In this document: positions 1-12,300 of the stretch, one piece after another
How the letters are laid out: each line of letters opens with the position of its first letter
Numbering within the stretch: position 1 is the stretch's first letter
Source: Mycobacterium decipiens
GTDB lineage: Bacteria; Actinomycetota; Actinomycetes; Mycobacteriales; Mycobacteriaceae
Assembly: GCF_963853665.1 (NCBI RefSeq)
Contig: NZ_OY970459.1
Location: forward strand, 1,612,001 to 1,676,000
Direction of reading: 5' to 3'
Length of the DNA stretch: 64,000 nucleotides
Notes under the pieces: generated by a model
What the model was told of the DNA's origin: nothing
The model's database searches: none
Seen by the model: the letters and a program-made list of their open reading frames with translations, nothing else
Made by a program: the position numbers and the translations under genes

Positions 1-2903
1 TGTTGCCGTTCTGCTGGCGGGGAGTGTCGCTGCATGCCGGCGGGGCCGGGCGGTTGCGGGCTCGCCTCGCCTCGGCAGGGGCGGATGCGATCTTGGTCGA
101 GGTGGCCGATGCCGAGGGGTTGCCGGTGTTGACTGTCGACGCGCTGGTAACCCGCGCGATGAGCGCCGAGCAGCTGCGCGCGGCGGTGAACGCGGCGGGC
201 CGTGGATCCGAACAGGGACCGCTGGAAGTGGTCTGGTCACCAATACCGTTGAACGATAACAGCATTGATCCATCTGATCAGCCCGCGGTGCTGTCCTGGC
301 AGGAGTTTTGCGACGCAAATGATGCCGCCGGTGCGCGCGTCAACGGTAACGGTGCGTCGGCCGACGATGCTGCTGTGGTGGTCTGGGAGTGCGACGCGGC
401 CCGCGAGGACGTGGTGGGCTCGGCCTATGCGGCCACGCATGCCGCCCTGCAGGTGTTGCAGTCCTGGCTGGGCAGCGATCGGGCGGGCACGCTGGTGGTG
501 CTGACCCACGGTGGCGTGGCGTTGGCCGGTGAGGATGTCAGCGATCTGGGCGCCGCGGCGGTGTGGGGTCTGGTGCGTTCGGCGCAGGCCGAACAACCCG
601 GCCGGATCGTGTTGATCGACACCGACGCGACGGTGGATGTGGCGGCGCTGGCCGGTGTCGGGGAAGCCCAATTGCTGGTGCGCCGTGGTGTCGTGCATAA
701 CGCCCGGCTGGCCCCGGCACCGCCGATGCTGGCGTTGCCCGCCGACGCGTCCGCGTGGCGGTTGGCCGCCGGTGGTGGCGGAACCCTGGAGGATTTGGTG
801 CTCCAGCCCTGCCCCGAGGCAAAGGCACCACTGCAGGCCGGCCAGGTGCGGGTGGCAGTGGCGGCGGTCGGGGTGAATTTCCGCGATGTGGTGGCCGCGT
901 TGGGGATGTATCCCGGCCAGGCGCCGGCGCTGGGTGCCGAAGGCGCCGGGACGGTGCTCGAGATCGGTCCGGAAGTGACCGGTGTCGCCGTTGGTGATGC
1001 GGTGATGGGATTCCTGGGTGGTGCGGGTCCGCTGGCTGTGGTGGACCAGCAACTGGTTGCCAAGGTGCCGCACGGGTGGTCGTTTGCCCAGGCCGCGGCC
1101 GTGCCGGTGGTGTTCTTGACGGCCCTGTTTGGGTTGGCGGATTTGGCCGCGATCAAGGCCGGGGAATCGGTGCTGATCCATGCCGGCACCGGCGGGGTGG
1201 GCATGGCGGCGGTGCAGCTGGCTCGACACTGGGGAGTGGAGGTTTTTGTCACCGCCAGCCGCGGTAAGTGGGACACGCTGCGCGCCATGGGGTTTGACGA
1301 CGACCACATCGGTGATTCCCGCACACTGGACTTCGAGGAGAAGTTCTTGGCGGTCACCGAAGGCCGCGGGGTCGATGTGGTGCTCGACTCGCTGGCCGGT
1401 GAGTTCGTGGACGCGTCGCTGCGCTTGCTGGTACGCGGCGGGCGTTTTCTCGAGATGGGCAAGACCGATATCCGCGATGCGCAAAAGATCGCCGCCAACT
1501 ATCCCGGTGTGTGGTATCGGGCGTTCGACCTGTCCGAGGCCGGCCCGGTACGCATGCAGGAGATGCTGGACGAGGTAAGGGAGCTGTTCGACACCCAGGT
1601 GCTGCATCGGCTGCCGGTCACCACGTGGGATGTGCGCTGCGCTCCGGCGGCCTTCCGGTTCATGAGCCAGGCCCGCCATATCGGCAAGGTGGTCTTGACC
1701 ATGCCTTCGGCGCTAGCCGACGGCCTTGCCGACGGCACCGTGTTGATCACCGGTGCCACGGGGATGGTCGGTGCGGTGCTGGCCCGCCATATGGTCAACG
1801 CCTATCGCGTGCGGCATGTGGTGTTGGCCAGTCGGCGCGGCGATCGCGCGGAGGGGGCCGCTGAGCTGGCGGCCGAGTTGATGGACGCGGGCGCCAAGGT
1901 GCAGGTGGTGGCTTGCGATGTTGCCGATCGTGATGCGGTAGTGGGGTTGTTTGCCCAGCTGGCGCGGGAGTGGCCGCCGGTGCGCGGGGTGATCCACGCC
2001 GCCGGGGTGGTCGACGACGCGGTGATCGCCTCGTTGACAGCGGATCGGGTCGACACGGTGTTGCGGGCCAAGGTGGACGCCGCGTGGAACCTGCACGAGG
2101 CCACCCGTGATCTGGATTTGTCGATGTTCGCGCTTTGCTCCTCGATTGCGGCCACGGTGGGCTCCCCGGGGCAGGGCAACTATTCGGCGGCGAACGCGTT
2201 TCTGGACGGCTTGGCCGCTCACCGGCAGGCCGCGGGGTTGGCCGGCGTATCGCTGGCGTGGGGGTTGTGGGAACAAACCAGCACCATAACCGCTCATTTG
2301 AGTGAGCGTGATCTGGCCCGCATGAGCCGTAGTGGCCTGGCCGGTATGAGCGCCGAGCAGGCGCTGGAATTGTTTGACGCCGCGCTAACCGTCGACCACG
2401 CACTGATGGTCGCTACTCGCCTGGACCGGGCCGCCCTCGACGCCCGGGCTCAAGCTGGCGGTTTGCCGGCGTTGTTTAGCGGGCTGGTGCGCCGCACGCG
2501 GCGACGCAAAATCGACGACACCGGTGATGCCGCCCAGTCGAAGTCGGCGCTCGCCCAACGCCTACAAGGGCTGACGTCCGACGAGCAGCACGTCCTGCTG
2601 GTAGGGATCGTGTGTGCGCAGGCCGCGGCGGTGCTGGGCCGGTCTGCAGCCGAGGACGTCGACTCCGATACGGCATTCCAAGACCTCGGATTCGACTCGC
2701 TGACCGCCGTGGAACTACGTAACCGTCTCAAGAACGCCACCGGGCTGACTTTGCCGCCGACCGTGATCTTGGATCACCCGACCCCAACCGCGGTTGCCAG
2801 CCACATAGCCCAGCAAATCTCTGAGAGCAACAATCGCGAATCCGATGAAGAAAAGGGGCGGCTTCCCGAACCCGACGAAGATAAAGTGTCGGTGCATTCT
2901 TGA
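1..2903 (+). CDS. pks1: Polyketide synthase Pks1 (Pks15/1), C-terminal part, partial
   Basis: The window opens inside this gene; the first whole codon is at base 3 and the stop is TGA at 2901-2903. The visible 966 residues run from the end of a dehydratase-side linker through an enoylreductase (NADPH loop HAGTGGVGM near fragment residue 394), a ketoreductase (GATGMVGAV near 580) and an acyl carrier domain (LGFDSL, phosphopantetheine serine near 896). This order and the position next to lppX match Pks1 of M. tuberculosis. In that family Pks15/1 extends p-hydroxybenzoate to the phenolphthiocerol starter of phenolic glycolipids. Whether pks15 and pks1 are fused here, which decides phenolic glycolipid production, cannot be seen because the upstream part is missing. 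Confidence 0.9.
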   Translation, partial: LPFCWRGVSLHAGGAGRLRARLASAGADAILVEVADAEGLPVLTVDALVTRAMSAEQLRAAVNAAGRGSEQGPLEVVWSPIPLNDNSIDPSDQPAVLSWQEFCDANDAAGARVNGNGASADDAAVVVWECDAAREDVVGSAYAATHAALQVLQSWLGSDRAGTLVVLTHGGVALAGEDVSDLGAAAVWGLVRSAQAEQPGRIVLIDTDATVDVAALAGVGEAQLLVRRGVVHNARLAPAPPMLALPADASAWRLAAGGGGTLEDLVLQPCPEAKAPLQAGQVRVAVAAVGVNFRDVVAALGMYPGQAPALGAEGAGTVLEIGPEVTGVAVGDAVMGFLGGAGPLAVVDQQLVAKVPHGWSFAQAAAVPVVFLTALFGLADLAAIKAGESVLIHAGTGGVGMAAVQLARHWGVEVFVTASRGKWDTLRAMGFDDDHIGDSRTLDFEEKFLAVTEGRGVDVVLDSLAGEFVDASLRLLVRGGRFLEMGKTDIRDAQKIAANYPGVWYRAFDLSEAGPVRMQEMLDEVRELFDTQVLHRLPVTTWDVRCAPAAFRFMSQARHIGKVVLTMPSALADGLADGTVLITGATGMVGAVLARHMVNAYRVRHVVLASRRGDRAEGAAELAAELMDAGAKVQVVACDVADRDAVVGLFAQLAREWPPVRGVIHAAGVVDDAVIASLTADRVDTVLRAKVDAAWNLHEATRDLDLSMFALCSSIAATVGSPGQGNYSAANAFLDGLAAHRQAAGLAGVSLAWGLWEQTSTITAHLSERDLARMSRSGLAGMSAEQALELFDAALTVDHALMVATRLDRAALDARAQAGGLPALFSGLVRRTRRRKIDDTGDAAQSKSALAQRLQGLTSDEQHVLLVGIVCAQAAAVLGRSAAEDVDSDTAFQDLGFDSLTAVELRNRLKNATGLTLPPTVILDHPTPTAVASHIAQQISESNNRESDEEKGRLPEPDEDKVSVHS

Positions 2904-2919
2904 AATGGTTAGCCGTTTC
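2902..2919 (+). terminator. Weak hairpin at the pks1 stop codon
   Basis: GAAATGG and CCGTTTC pair over 7 bp (one G-U) around a 4-base loop, starting in the pks1 stop codon. There is no T run. It may attenuate read-through into lppX 240 bp downstream; weak evidence. Confidence 0.25.
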
Positions 2920-3157
2920 GCCGACCTTGACGAGACGGGTATCTGGTTATTCGCCAGCGAACGTCGGACATGCCTACGGTAGCCATGCCGGCCACACGAT
3001 ACGATCATGAACGCCAGCAAGCTCATGATGTTCGGGCCCGAAGCGGACGCGCCGAATCTTTGTTGGCCGGGTTGATCGACGACACGCGGCCGTGCGCTGA
3101 GTCCGGTGCTGCCCGCGCTGCGAGCGGTCCGCGTGAACATCATCGAGAGGATGAGCA

Positions 3158-3853
3158 ATGAACGATCGTAAACCGGCGGTGATTTCCGCCCTGCTGATAG
3201 CGCTGGGTGCCTGCCTAGCGCTGTGGCTGTCCGGATGCGCCTCAGACAACAGCGAACCCGAGGCACAAATTACGTCCAGCGTGCGGGCCGACCCCGCGCT
3301 CGTGGCCGAGATCCAGCAATCGCTGGAGGCGACCAAGGCCTTGACCAGCGTGCACCTGACGGTCCGAACAACCGGAAAGATCGACAGCATGCTCGGTATC
3401 ACCAGTGCCGACGTCGATGTCCAGGCCAATCCGCTCGCCGCAAAGGGCGTGTGCACCTATCAGGGCCAGGCGGACGTCCCGTTCCGGACCAAGGACGACA
3501 ACATCTCGGTGAAATTGTTCGAGGACTGGACCAATCTCGGCTCCATCTCCGAGCTGTCCACCTCACGCGTTATCGACCCAACCAATGGTGTCGGGAAGAT
3601 ACTGTCGGGCATCACCAACCTGCAATCGCAAGGTAGCGAAGTGATCGACGGAGTTCCCACCAACAAGATCACCGGCACGCTCCCGACGGAGACAGTCAAG
3701 ATGTTGGATCCCGCCGCCCGACGGCCGAGGCCGGCGACCGTGTGGGTTGCTACGGATGGTTCGCATCACCTGGTTCGGGCAAGCATTGATCTCGGGTCCG
3801 GGACGATCGAGCTCACGCTGTCCAAGTGGAACCAACCCGTGAACGTCGGTTAG
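3158..3853 (+). CDS. lppX: Lipoprotein LppX
   Basis: The 231-residue protein begins with a signal peptide ending in the lipobox LSGC, so Cys27 should be the acylated N-terminus of the mature protein. The rest matches LppX of the LppX/LprAFG family, whose beta half-barrel holds a large hydrophobic cavity; M. tuberculosis LppX is needed for PDIM to reach the outer membrane. ATG at 3158 is preceded by GAGAGG at 3145-3150 with 7-base spacing. It lies 254 bp after pks1 on the same strand and converges on mmpL7 with a 20 bp gap. The N-terminal part just after the lipobox (residues 28-45) is the least conserved from memory of the M. tuberculosis protein, as expected for a tether. Confidence 0.95.
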   Translation: MNDRKPAVISALLIALGACLALWLSGCASDNSEPEAQITSSVRADPALVAEIQQSLEATKALTSVHLTVRTTGKIDSMLGITSADVDVQANPLAAKGVCTYQGQADVPFRTKDDNISVKLFEDWTNLGSISELSTSRVIDPTNGVGKILSGITNLQSQGSEVIDGVPTNKITGTLPTETVKMLDPAARRPRPATVWVATDGSHHLVRASIDLGSGTIELTLSKWNQPVNVG

Positions 3854-3873
3854 CGGCGCAGCGGGGCGTCGTT

Positions 3874-6729
3874 TCAATCCTTCGTTGCGGGCGACTCGGC
3901 GACGGCCGGTTGCCCAGTCCGGTCTCTCGCCGTCAATGCCGGGATGCACACGCGTGCCGTCGCGGTCAACGCGCCCAGCCCGATCACGAGAACGGTGCCG
4001 AGCTGACTAAGAGCGCTGAAGGAACCTCCCGAAACCAACAGCAACCCGCCGCCAAATACCGCGCCGAGCGCCGCGATCGGCGCAACGGCGCCCCGGACGG
4101 ACACGGTGCCCGCGGAGCGTGTCCCGTCGGTGGCGTCGGTGGCGAGAACAGTGGCGATGAGATAGGGGACGCCGAACGCGGCCAGAAGGGCGAACGAGAC
4201 CAGCGGCACCGCGGCCTGCAGCTCGCTGTCCAGTAGGTGTTGCCAGAGCATCACCGAGACCCCCAGCGCGGCCAGGTACGAGGCCAGCACCCCGAGGCCG
4301 ACCGTGACCCCGATGAGGGCGCGGCGCCACACGCCGACCAGGGTCACCGCCGCGAGCATGGTGACGGCCAGCAGCACGACATCGTGGGTGAGGGCAGCGC
4401 GCACTGCGGTGGCTACTTGCGCGGCCCCGTTCACCGTGATCTGGGCGTCGACGAGGCTTCCATACTTCATCGCCTTGCCCGCCGCGATTTCGAGCTGTTG
4501 GGTGCGTGCCGCGGCATCCAGGTCTTGGTTGTCCCCGTGCGAATAGACGAACAGGCGGGTCGCCGTGCCGTCTGAAGAGAACATCGATTCCCGCACGTGG
4601 CGGTAGGACGGATCCGCCAGGTCCTTCCTGGATAGGTGGAAGCCGCCCTCGCCGGTATCAGCGAAATCGGCACTGAGATTCTTTAGCATCGCCGACGCTT
4701 GCGCCACTTGCGGCATGACGTCCTGGATGGTCGTTTCCATTTGGGGTACGAAGGAGCGCACCTGCTCCAGTGCCGACCGCATTTGCGCCACCAGGCGCGG
4801 TGCCGAGTTCAAGGCGTTCATTGTTTGCGCCGATATCGCGGAGATGCGGCTGGCGCCATTGGACAGCTCGTTCATGCCGGCGACCACTACGTCGTAGGGC
4901 TCCATGACCTTGCGCATGGCCGCGCACAGTTCGTTGTTGGGACAGTTTGTGAAGCCGACGATCCAGTTGCGGATCGTATCCAGGTATCCCGAAACCTCAG
5001 CGGTCTTGTTCTTGAGGTTCTGCGCGGCGGCGAGCATCGGGTCGAGGTATCGCTGGGCTTGGTGCGCCCCGGCCACACTCACGTTGACGGTGCTTTCCAG
5101 TTGGTCGACCGCGCCGCCCATCTGATCGACTATGGACTTCATGGACTTGATCGCATTCACTACCGGAAAGAACGACCCGGCTTGCTGATTCAGCTGATCC
5201 GCGAGCCTGCCCGCAGCGGAGGTTAGCGAGGCGTCGGTCCATGGGATACCGGCCGGCCATGCCGCCGACTCCACCTTGCGCACACCGGGAATCTCCATCA
5301 GCCGATGGCTGATCTGGTCGATGGCGATGAGCCCCGCCGGGTCGAGAAGATCCCGGGTGGATTTGACCACCACCACATCGGGTAGCTGATCCCCGGGAAG
5401 GAACCGTGCGCTGCTTACCCTGGCCAGGTTTTCGGCAACGCCGCTGCGCATCCCGATGACGGGTAGCGCGCAGATCGCCAGCACCACCGCGGTGACGACA
5501 ACCGGACTGAGGAAGCTGGGTATCGGCAGCCGGCGGGCCCACGCGGCACCGCCGGTTCGCGGCGATGACCGCACCCAAGGCCCCGCGAGCCCGGTCAAGG
5601 CAGGCAAGAGCGTCAACGAAGCTATAAGTGCGACAACGACACCCAGTGCGGCGGTGCCAACGCTGTGCAGCGCCGGGGTTTGGGCTAGCAGCAGCGGGCC
5701 GGTGAGCAGCGCGACGCACGCCCCGGGCAGCGCCAATGCGGGCAGCATGTCGCGGTATGCGTGCCGGTCTGGGGCCGAATCGGTTCCCTCCGGCCTGACC
5801 CGCGCAACCAGCATGGTGGATGCCGTGATCGTGCCGATTGTCAGGACCGCGGCCAGGGTGCCGGAGAACACCGCAAAGGCCGATGCCTTGCCCGCATCGT
5901 GTCCCCCCACCAGCGCGACGACCGGCCACGCCACCGCACGCGACAGCCCGGCGGTCAGCAGCGCGATCCCCACGGAAATCGCGGAGTGCCCCGCCCTCAG
6001 CAGCAACGCGACGGCGATCAGCGCCGCGGCAATCACGATCGCCGCGCCCTGCCACGCGGACATATGCAGGGGCATGCCGGTGGTGGTGGCCGGGGCAATG
6101 ATGCGGATGCGCAGCCCTGAACTCGGCGGTAGCTTGCCCACCACCGATCGGGCAGCATCGAGGGATTCTTGGGCCCGGGCGCTCCCCGCCTCGCCGCGCA
6201 GCCACACCATGGCACTACCGGACCGGCCGTCGGCGCTGGTTGCCAGCGCGGCGGTGAGGGGATCGGACGACCAGTCGAGGACGGATCCCACGTGGTCGGA
6301 GTCGGCGCGCAGGGCGCTGACGGCAGCGTCAAAGTATTGCTCGTCGGCCGGCTCCAGTGTGTCGCTGCCCTCCACCACCAGGTAGGCGATGGCGTTGGTA
6401 CCGGTGTCTGGGAACGCCTGCGCAATCCGGCCGTTGGCGGCCGTGGTTGTGGCGTGCCGGGGCAGCAGCGCCGAGGCTGAACTCGGCTCGCTCGCCTTCG
6501 CATGCGCCAGCGCGAGAATCACGTTTGCAGTCACCGCTACCGCAGCCCAGACGGCCACGACAAGGAGCTTGGCGAGCCGAGATGGCCCGTCGGCTGACAC
6601 ATCCGCGATCGTAGCGACACCGTCGTCCGCGGACGACGTTTTCAAACGGCCGTACCAAATCCGCGTAAGCCGGCGGACCGGATTAAGCGTCCAAGCGGGC
6701 AAACTGATCTTGCCGATACTGCTCGACAC
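3874..6729 (-). CDS. mmpL7: RND-family lipid exporter MmpL7
   Basis: The 951-residue inner-membrane protein has the MmpL layout: one membrane helix at about 53-75, a periplasmic domain, a helix block around 228-430, a second periplasmic domain rich in helical, glutamine-containing segments, and a last helix block around 785-940. In M. tuberculosis MmpL7 moves PDIM across the inner membrane and interacts with PpsE. The start shown is GTG at 6729, inside the last codons of fadD28 (47 bp overlap). Its upstream AGGCGAG is only a weak ribosome site. In-frame TTG codons about 10 and 30 codons further in are alternatives, and the M. tuberculosis protein, about 30 residues shorter, suggests the true start could be one of these. 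It is translated after fadD28 and converges with lppX. Confidence 0.93.
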   Translation of the reverse strand: MSSSIGKISLPAWTLNPVRRLTRIWYGRLKTSSADDGVATIADVSADGPSRLAKLLVVAVWAAVAVTANVILALAHAKASEPSSASALLPRHATTTAANGRIAQAFPDTGTNAIAYLVVEGSDTLEPADEQYFDAAVSALRADSDHVGSVLDWSSDPLTAALATSADGRSGSAMVWLRGEAGSARAQESLDAARSVVGKLPPSSGLRIRIIAPATTTGMPLHMSAWQGAAIVIAAALIAVALLLRAGHSAISVGIALLTAGLSRAVAWPVVALVGGHDAGKASAFAVFSGTLAAVLTIGTITASTMLVARVRPEGTDSAPDRHAYRDMLPALALPGACVALLTGPLLLAQTPALHSVGTAALGVVVALIASLTLLPALTGLAGPWVRSSPRTGGAAWARRLPIPSFLSPVVVTAVVLAICALPVIGMRSGVAENLARVSSARFLPGDQLPDVVVVKSTRDLLDPAGLIAIDQISHRLMEIPGVRKVESAAWPAGIPWTDASLTSAAGRLADQLNQQAGSFFPVVNAIKSMKSIVDQMGGAVDQLESTVNVSVAGAHQAQRYLDPMLAAAQNLKNKTAEVSGYLDTIRNWIVGFTNCPNNELCAAMRKVMEPYDVVVAGMNELSNGASRISAISAQTMNALNSAPRLVAQMRSALEQVRSFVPQMETTIQDVMPQVAQASAMLKNLSADFADTGEGGFHLSRKDLADPSYRHVRESMFSSDGTATRLFVYSHGDNQDLDAAARTQQLEIAAGKAMKYGSLVDAQITVNGAAQVATAVRAALTHDVVLLAVTMLAAVTLVGVWRRALIGVTVGLGVLASYLAALGVSVMLWQHLLDSELQAAVPLVSFALLAAFGVPYLIATVLATDATDGTRSAGTVSVRGAVAPIAALGAVFGGGLLLVSGGSFSALSQLGTVLVIGLGALTATARVCIPALTARDRTGQPAVAESPATKD

Positions 6730-8422
6730 ACGCCGCTCGCCTGACCTTGCCGCTGGTGGTAATCGGGATCGAGCCAGGTGCTACCAGAACCAGATCTGCG
6801 ACGCTGAGACCATGCGAACTCGATAAAGCCGACGTGACTTCACGTTTAATGACGCCCAGCGCGTCCATCGCATCCTGGTCTGAGTCGCCGCGTTTCTTGA
6901 GTTCGATAATGGCGACCAGCTTTTCGGTGCGATCACTGGCAACCGATATCGCCGCGCAGCGCCCCCGAGTGATCTCTTGGATCGTCGCCTCGATGTCGTC
7001 GGGGGAGTGGTTACGCCCATACACGATCAAGAGATCTTTGATTCGGCCGATGATGAACACTTCGCCGCCGGTGACAAAGCCCGAGTCTCCGGTTCTTAGC
7101 CAAGGGCCTTCGGGTGTGCCCGCTGACGGGCTGACAATCTTCGCGCCGAAAGTGCGCTCAGTCTCTTCGGGCTTTTGCCAATAGCCGGAAGCGACATTGT
7201 CGCCGTGCACCCAAATCTCACCGACCGTTCCCTCGGGGCGCTCGGTACCGGTCTCGGGATCGACGATCCGCAGGATCGGTGATTGCGGCAAAACGTAGCC
7301 GACCAACTGTGTGCCGTCTCCGCTGTCGCACGGCTTCGCTTCGCCGTCGGACAATTTGTCAGCCTCGAAATCGACGAACTTTGGTGGATGACCAGGTCTG
7401 CTGGTGGCCACGTACACCGTCGCTTCTGCGAGCCCATACGAGGGGCGGATCACCTTCTCCTGCAGATTGAAGCGAGCAAAGCGGTCGGCGAAGCGCTTAA
7501 TCGTCGCGGGGTGTACCCGCTCGCTACCGCTGAGGATGGTGAGCACGTTGCCGAGATCATGCCCGGCCATGTCGTCGTCCGAGACCCTTTTTGTCGCCAG
7601 TTCGAAGGCGAAATTCGGCGCTGCCGAAAATGGGTAAACATTGCTCGCCAGCATGTGCAACCACCGAGCCGGACGCGCCAAGAACGAGACCGGGCTGGTG
7701 AGCACCGAGGGATATCCCCCCAGAATTGGTGCACAAACTCCCAGCACCAAACCCATGTCGTGATAAAACGGCAGCCAGGAAACAATCGTTGCACCTGGCG
7801 GGGGGATTCCATCGGAATCCGCAAAATAGCCAGACATCAGTTGTTCGAAGTTGGTACGAAGGTTCTGATGGGACATCACCACGCCAGCCGGGGTGCGGGT
7901 CGACCCGGAGGTGTATTGCAAATACGCGATTGACGGGTAGCTCTCGTCTCCGGCGCTGGATCCGTTGGAAGAATCCAGATCTAGCAAATCAATCTCGACG
8001 ACTGAAGGTGTGGATTCACCGGGCTGCGCCTTAACATGCTGAACGACATCGTCTACGACTGACGATGTCGTGAGAATGGCGGTTGGTGACGCATCGCGGA
8101 ACACCGAATCAACACGTTCATCGAGGGCCCCGCCCTGGGGAACCGAGAGCGGAACCGCGACAATTCCGGCCTGCAAAGCCCCAAGAAAAGCCGCGATGTA
8201 GTCGAGTCCCTGAGGAGCCAATATCACCGCGCGATCACCCGTTGCAGCGCAAAGCTTCAGCTCTCGGGCAACGTTAAGCGTTCGCCGATACAGCTGCGAC
8301 CACGTCAGGGTTTCTGCAACGCCGGCCCAGTCCTGTTCATAGTCGATATACGTGAACGCTGGGTCATTTGGCTGCAAACGGGCACACGCGCGCAGCGCAG
8401 CGGGCAGGGAACGCACACTCAT
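6683..8422 (-). CDS. fadD28: Fatty-acyl-AMP ligase FadD28 for mycocerosate synthesis
   Basis: The 579-residue ANL-superfamily enzyme has the ATP-binding motif [10 protein letters not shown] at 171-180 and the C-terminal catalytic lysine in TTSGK (Lys559). In M. tuberculosis FadD28 activates fatty acids as acyl-adenylates and supplies them to the mycocerosic acid synthase. It is divergent from mas across a 933 bp region and is followed by mmpL7 with overlap. ATG at 8422 was taken because the M. tuberculosis protein also begins [18 protein letters not shown]. No clear ribosome-binding site is visible, and an in-frame GTG lies 9 bp upstream. It is homologous along its whole length to FadD26 at 47.7-49.5 kb. 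Confidence 0.95.
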   Translation of the reverse strand: MSVRSLPAALRACARLQPNDPAFTYIDYEQDWAGVAETLTWSQLYRRTLNVARELKLCAATGDRAVILAPQGLDYIAAFLGALQAGIVAVPLSVPQGGALDERVDSVFRDASPTAILTTSSVVDDVVQHVKAQPGESTPSVVEIDLLDLDSSNGSSAGDESYPSIAYLQYTSGSTRTPAGVVMSHQNLRTNFEQLMSGYFADSDGIPPPGATIVSWLPFYHDMGLVLGVCAPILGGYPSVLTSPVSFLARPARWLHMLASNVYPFSAAPNFAFELATKRVSDDDMAGHDLGNVLTILSGSERVHPATIKRFADRFARFNLQEKVIRPSYGLAEATVYVATSRPGHPPKFVDFEADKLSDGEAKPCDSGDGTQLVGYVLPQSPILRIVDPETGTERPEGTVGEIWVHGDNVASGYWQKPEETERTFGAKIVSPSAGTPEGPWLRTGDSGFVTGGEVFIIGRIKDLLIVYGRNHSPDDIEATIQEITRGRCAAISVASDRTEKLVAIIELKKRGDSDQDAMDALGVIKREVTSALSSSHGLSVADLVLVAPGSIPITTSGKVRRAACVEQYRQDQFARLDA

Positions 8423-8509
8423 GGGCGATCACATTACCGGGCCAGCCTGCGTCTCAACTGAGAGTGGGCCCGCACTGGGTGTGATCGAAGTCATATTTCG
8501 CCAGCTCGA

Positions 8510-8562
8510 CAGTTGTTTGATGAGGCAGTTCTGCCAACGGCGCGACGCTAGCGAAACAACTG
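8510..8562. repeat. Nested inverted repeat upstream of fadD28
   Basis: CAGTTGTTT at 8510-8518 is perfectly complementary to AAACAACTG at 8554-8562. Inside lies GGCAG-TT-CTGCC (8524-8535). The structure lies 88-140 bp upstream of the fadD28 start and could be an operator or a leader hairpin. The function is inferred only. Confidence 0.4.
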
Positions 8563-9199
8563 CTCCCGCATGATTCAGGTGGCCCAAGACGCATGGCGCG
8601 GTGCGGGTTGCCGCGCTCCGCGCTGTGGCCGGCGGCCGATCCCCCCGGGGCAGTGATCTGCGCGACCTCGGCATTGGTTGTCGGCGGCGCACTGTGCCCT
8701 CTAGCTGGTGATGTCAGCAGGACGTCGGCGCGATGCACGGCAGCATCGGCATCGGGCGAGCCGGCGCCGACACCGGGTGGCTGTCGATGTAGCGGTAGCG
8801 GCGAGTCCGGGTGGAGCAGGTGATCCCCGCTATAAAATCCATTGGAGCGCAATGAATTCCATATCCACCGACCCATCCACCGATGTTCCGTTGTTGGGCT
8901 CGCAGCGGTCTGCAACAGTGGCCGGCCATGGGTGGCGTCGTTGACACGGACCAGGTTCGTGTCGAGTTGGTCCGGCATTTCTTGAGCCGTGGGGGTCGGG
9001 ATCTTTCAGCTCAATCGCGTGCTAGCGGCGGCGCCGGGCCCCTAGCGGTTGGCCAGACCGCATCCGATGCTGGGTCGCGCCCACCGCATTCTGGACCCGC
9101 GCGGCGGTCACCTATCCCGTTTGCCCAGCTCAACCGGCTCAGACCCGGCCGAAACGAGGGGAATTCGAATTTGGGTCCGCGCGGAGCCCAAAAGAGCGT

Positions 9200-9223
9200 C
9201 TAAGCTTAGGACGCCAAGTCCTA
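9200..9223. promoter_or_regulatory. Palindrome and inverted repeat upstream of mas
   Basis: CTAAGCTTAG (9200-9209) is a 10 bp palindrome. It runs into TAGGAC-GCCAA-GTCCTA (9207-9223), a 6 bp inverted repeat. The pair lies about 135-155 bp before the mas ATG, a position suited to an operator. No known regulator motif was recognised. Confidence 0.3.
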
Positions 9224-9355
9224 CCTTTGGTGTCGAGATCCAGGTTGGCTTGGGTTAGGGAAAGAGACAACGGCACAGTGGCCGTTCGTTGCCCTGTGAA
9301 AAATTCGGTCATGTCGTCGGGTAGCACGGTTGAACTGAGACGAGGTTGAAGAGCG

Positions 9356-12300
9356 ATGGAAACACGTGTCACTCCCATTGCGGTCATCGGAATGGGATGT
9401 CGGCTTCCCGGGGGGATCGACTCGCCCGACAAGCTATGGGAGTCGCTGGTGCGCGGCGACAACTTGGTCACCGAGGTTCCAGCCGACCGCTGGGACGCTG
9501 ACGACTACTACGACCCTGAGCCAGGGGTCCCCGGGCGGTCGGTGTCGCGATGGGGTGGGTTCCTCGACGACGTCGCCGGGTTCGATGCTGAGTTCTTTGG
9601 GGTTAGTGAGCGGGAGGCCACCTCGATCGATCCGCAGCAGCGGTTGTTGCTGGAAACCTCATGGGAGGCGATCGAGCACGCCGGCCTGGACCCAGCGTCG
9701 TTGGCCGGGTCCTCGACCGCTGTCTTTACTGGCCTTACTCACGAGGACTACCTCGTACTCACGACCGCTGCGGGCGGATTGGCGAGCCCGTACGTGGTTA
9801 CCGGTCTTAATAACAGTGTGGCGTCCGGGCGGATCGCCCACGCATTGGGCCTGCACGGTCCCGCGATGACGTTTGACACCGCGTGCTCTTCGGGCCTGAT
9901 GGCGGTACACCTGGCCTGCCGTAGCCTGCACGACGGCGAAAGCGACCTCGCGTTAGCGGGTGGCTGCGCGGTGCTGTTGGAGCCGCACGCCAGCGTGGCG
10001 GCGTCCGCGCAGGGCATGCTTTCCTCAAGCGGTCGGTGCCAGTCATTCGACGCCGACGCGGACGGGTTTGTGCGTTCCGAAGGCGCCGCGATGGTGTTGC
10101 TCAAGCGACTGCCGGATGCGCTGCGTGACGGTAACCGGATCTTCGCCGTGGTGCGCGGTACGGCCGCCAACCAGGACGGCGGCACCGAGACACTCATGAT
10201 GCCGTCCGAGGACGCCCAGGTCGCTGTGTATCGTGCGGCGTTGGCGACGGCGGGTGTGGCGCCCGAAACGGTCGGTGTAGTGGAGGCGCACGGCACGGGC
10301 ACACCGATCGGTGACCCGATTGAGTACCGCGGCCTGGCGCAGGTATATGGAGCGGGCACGCCGTGCGCGCTTGGCTCGGCCAAGAGCAACATGGGGCACA
10401 GCACGGCATCGGCAGGGACAGTTGGGCTGATCAAGGCGATTCTGTCGCTACGGCACGGGGTGGTGCCGCCGCTGCTGCACTTCAAGAAGCTGCCCGATGA
10501 GCTTGCCGACATTGAGACGGGACTCTTTGTGCCGCAGGCGGTTACGCCATGGCCCAACGGCGACGAGCACACGCCGAAGCGAGTCGCGGTGTCCTCGTTC
10601 GGGATGTCGGGGACAAACGTGCACGCCATCGTCGAAGAAGCCCCCGCAGAAGCTTCCGCACCCGAAACGTCAACCGGCGACGCGACAGCGGGCCGGCGGC
10701 TGTTCATGGTGTCCTCCACGTCCAGCGATGCACTGCGGCAGACCGCACGCCGGCTCGCCACCTGGGTGGAAGACCGCCAGGACTCGGTGACGCCTTCGGA
10801 TCTGGCCTACACACTGGCGCGAGGCCGCGCGCACCGGCCGGTGCGCACCGCGGTGGTTGCCGCCGACCTGCCGGAGCTCATCGAGGGTTTGCGCGAGGTG
10901 GCCGACGGTGACGCCCTGTATGACGCCGCGGTGGGACAAGGCGATCGGGGACCGGTGTGGGTTTTCTCCGGGCAAGGGTCGCAATGGGCCGCGATGGGCG
11001 AGCAATTGCTGGCCAGCGAACCAGTGTTCGCGGCCACCATCGCCAAGCTAGAGCCGGTGATCGCCGCGGAATCGGGATTCTCGGTGACCGAGGCGATTAC
11101 CGCGTCGGAGACGGTGACCGGGATCGACAAGGTACAGCCGGCGGTGTTTGCCGTGCAGGTCGCACTGGCCGCCACCATGGAGCAAACCTACGCGGTGCGG
11201 CCGGGCGCGGTCATCGGACACTCGATGGGTGAGTCGGCCGCCGCCGTCGTCGCGGGGGCGCTGTCGCTGGAAGACGCGGCGCGTGTCATCTGCCGCCGCT
11301 CGAAGCTGATGACCCGTATCGCCGGTGGCGGCGCCATGGGTTCGGTGGAATTGCCTGCCAAGCAAGTGAATTCCGAGCTCATGGCCCGCGGCATTGAGGA
11401 TGTCGTGGTCTCGGTGGTGGCTTCGCCGCAGTCCACCGTGATCGGCGGCGCCACCGACACCGTGCGCGACCTGATCGCGCGGTGGGAGCAACGGGACGTG
11501 ATGGCGCGCGAGGTGGCCGTCGACGTGGCATCGCATTCACCTCAAGTCGACCCGATCCTCGACGAGCTGGCCGCGGCGCTGGCCGACATAGCCCCGATGA
11601 CACCCAAGGTTGCGTACTACTCGGCGACCCTGTTCGACCCGCGCGAGCGGCCGGTGTGCAATGCAACTTATTGGGTGGAGAACCTGCGCAACACCGTGCA
11701 GTTCGCCGCGGCGGTGCAGGCCGCGATGGAGGACGGCTACCGGGTCTTCGCGGAGTTGTCGCCGCACCCGCTGCTGACCCACGCCGTCGAGCAGACCGCC
11801 CGCGGCCTCGACATGTCGGTTGCCGCCCTGGCCGGCATGCGGCGGGAGCAGCCGCTGCCGCACGGGCTGCGTGGCTTGCTGACGGACCTGCATAGCGCCG
11901 GCGCCGGATTGGACTATTCGGCGCTGTACCCCGCTGGCCGGCTGCTGGATGCGCCGCTGCCGGTGTGGACTCACGCCCACTTGTTCATCGACACCGACGG
12001 GCAAGAACAGCGGGCACAAGGTGCCTGCACCGTCACCGTGCACCCGCTGCTGGGCTCGCATGTGCGGCTGCTGGAGGAACCCGAACGCCACATTTGGCAG
12101 GGCGATGTCGGTACCTCGGCACTGTCCTGGCTCGCCGACCACCAGGTGCATAACGTCGCAGCCCTGCCCGGCGCCGCCTATTGCGAAATGGCATTGGCCG
12201 CGGCCGTAGAGGTGTTCGGCGAAGCGGCCGAAGTCCGCGACATTGCCTTTGAGCAGATGCTGTTGCTTGACGAGGCGACCCCGATCGACGCCATCGCGTC

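Larger units (their letters stand above)
8423..9355. promoter_or_regulatory. Divergent fadD28/mas intergenic region
   Basis: A 933 bp stretch with no recognisable gene separates two divergent genes, so it must hold promoters for fadD28 (minus) and mas (plus). Reading frames inside it have no homology I recognise and look like GC-driven shadows. Visible structure: a 9 bp inverted repeat near fadD28 (8510-8562), an AT-rich TATAAAAT at 8831-8838 that could be a -10 element, a palindrome plus inverted repeat at 9200-9223, and GAGG about 10 bases before the mas ATG. No convincing -35/-10 pair was found. Confidence 0.6.

Noticed and set aside
237..1679. Long open frame (480 codons) antisense to pks1
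   Set aside because: A GC-driven shadow: it is low in hydrophobic residues, rich in His/Arg/Gly and lies opposite a well conserved polyketide synthase.
4997..6205. Long second frame inside mmpL7 (402 codons, minus strand)
   Set aside because: Arg/Gly/Ala-rich frame-shifted reading of the transporter with no recognisable domain.
8454..8978. Minus-strand frame of 174 codons in the fadD28/mas gap
   Set aside because: No ribosome site, no recognisable domain, biased composition; more likely promoter DNA.
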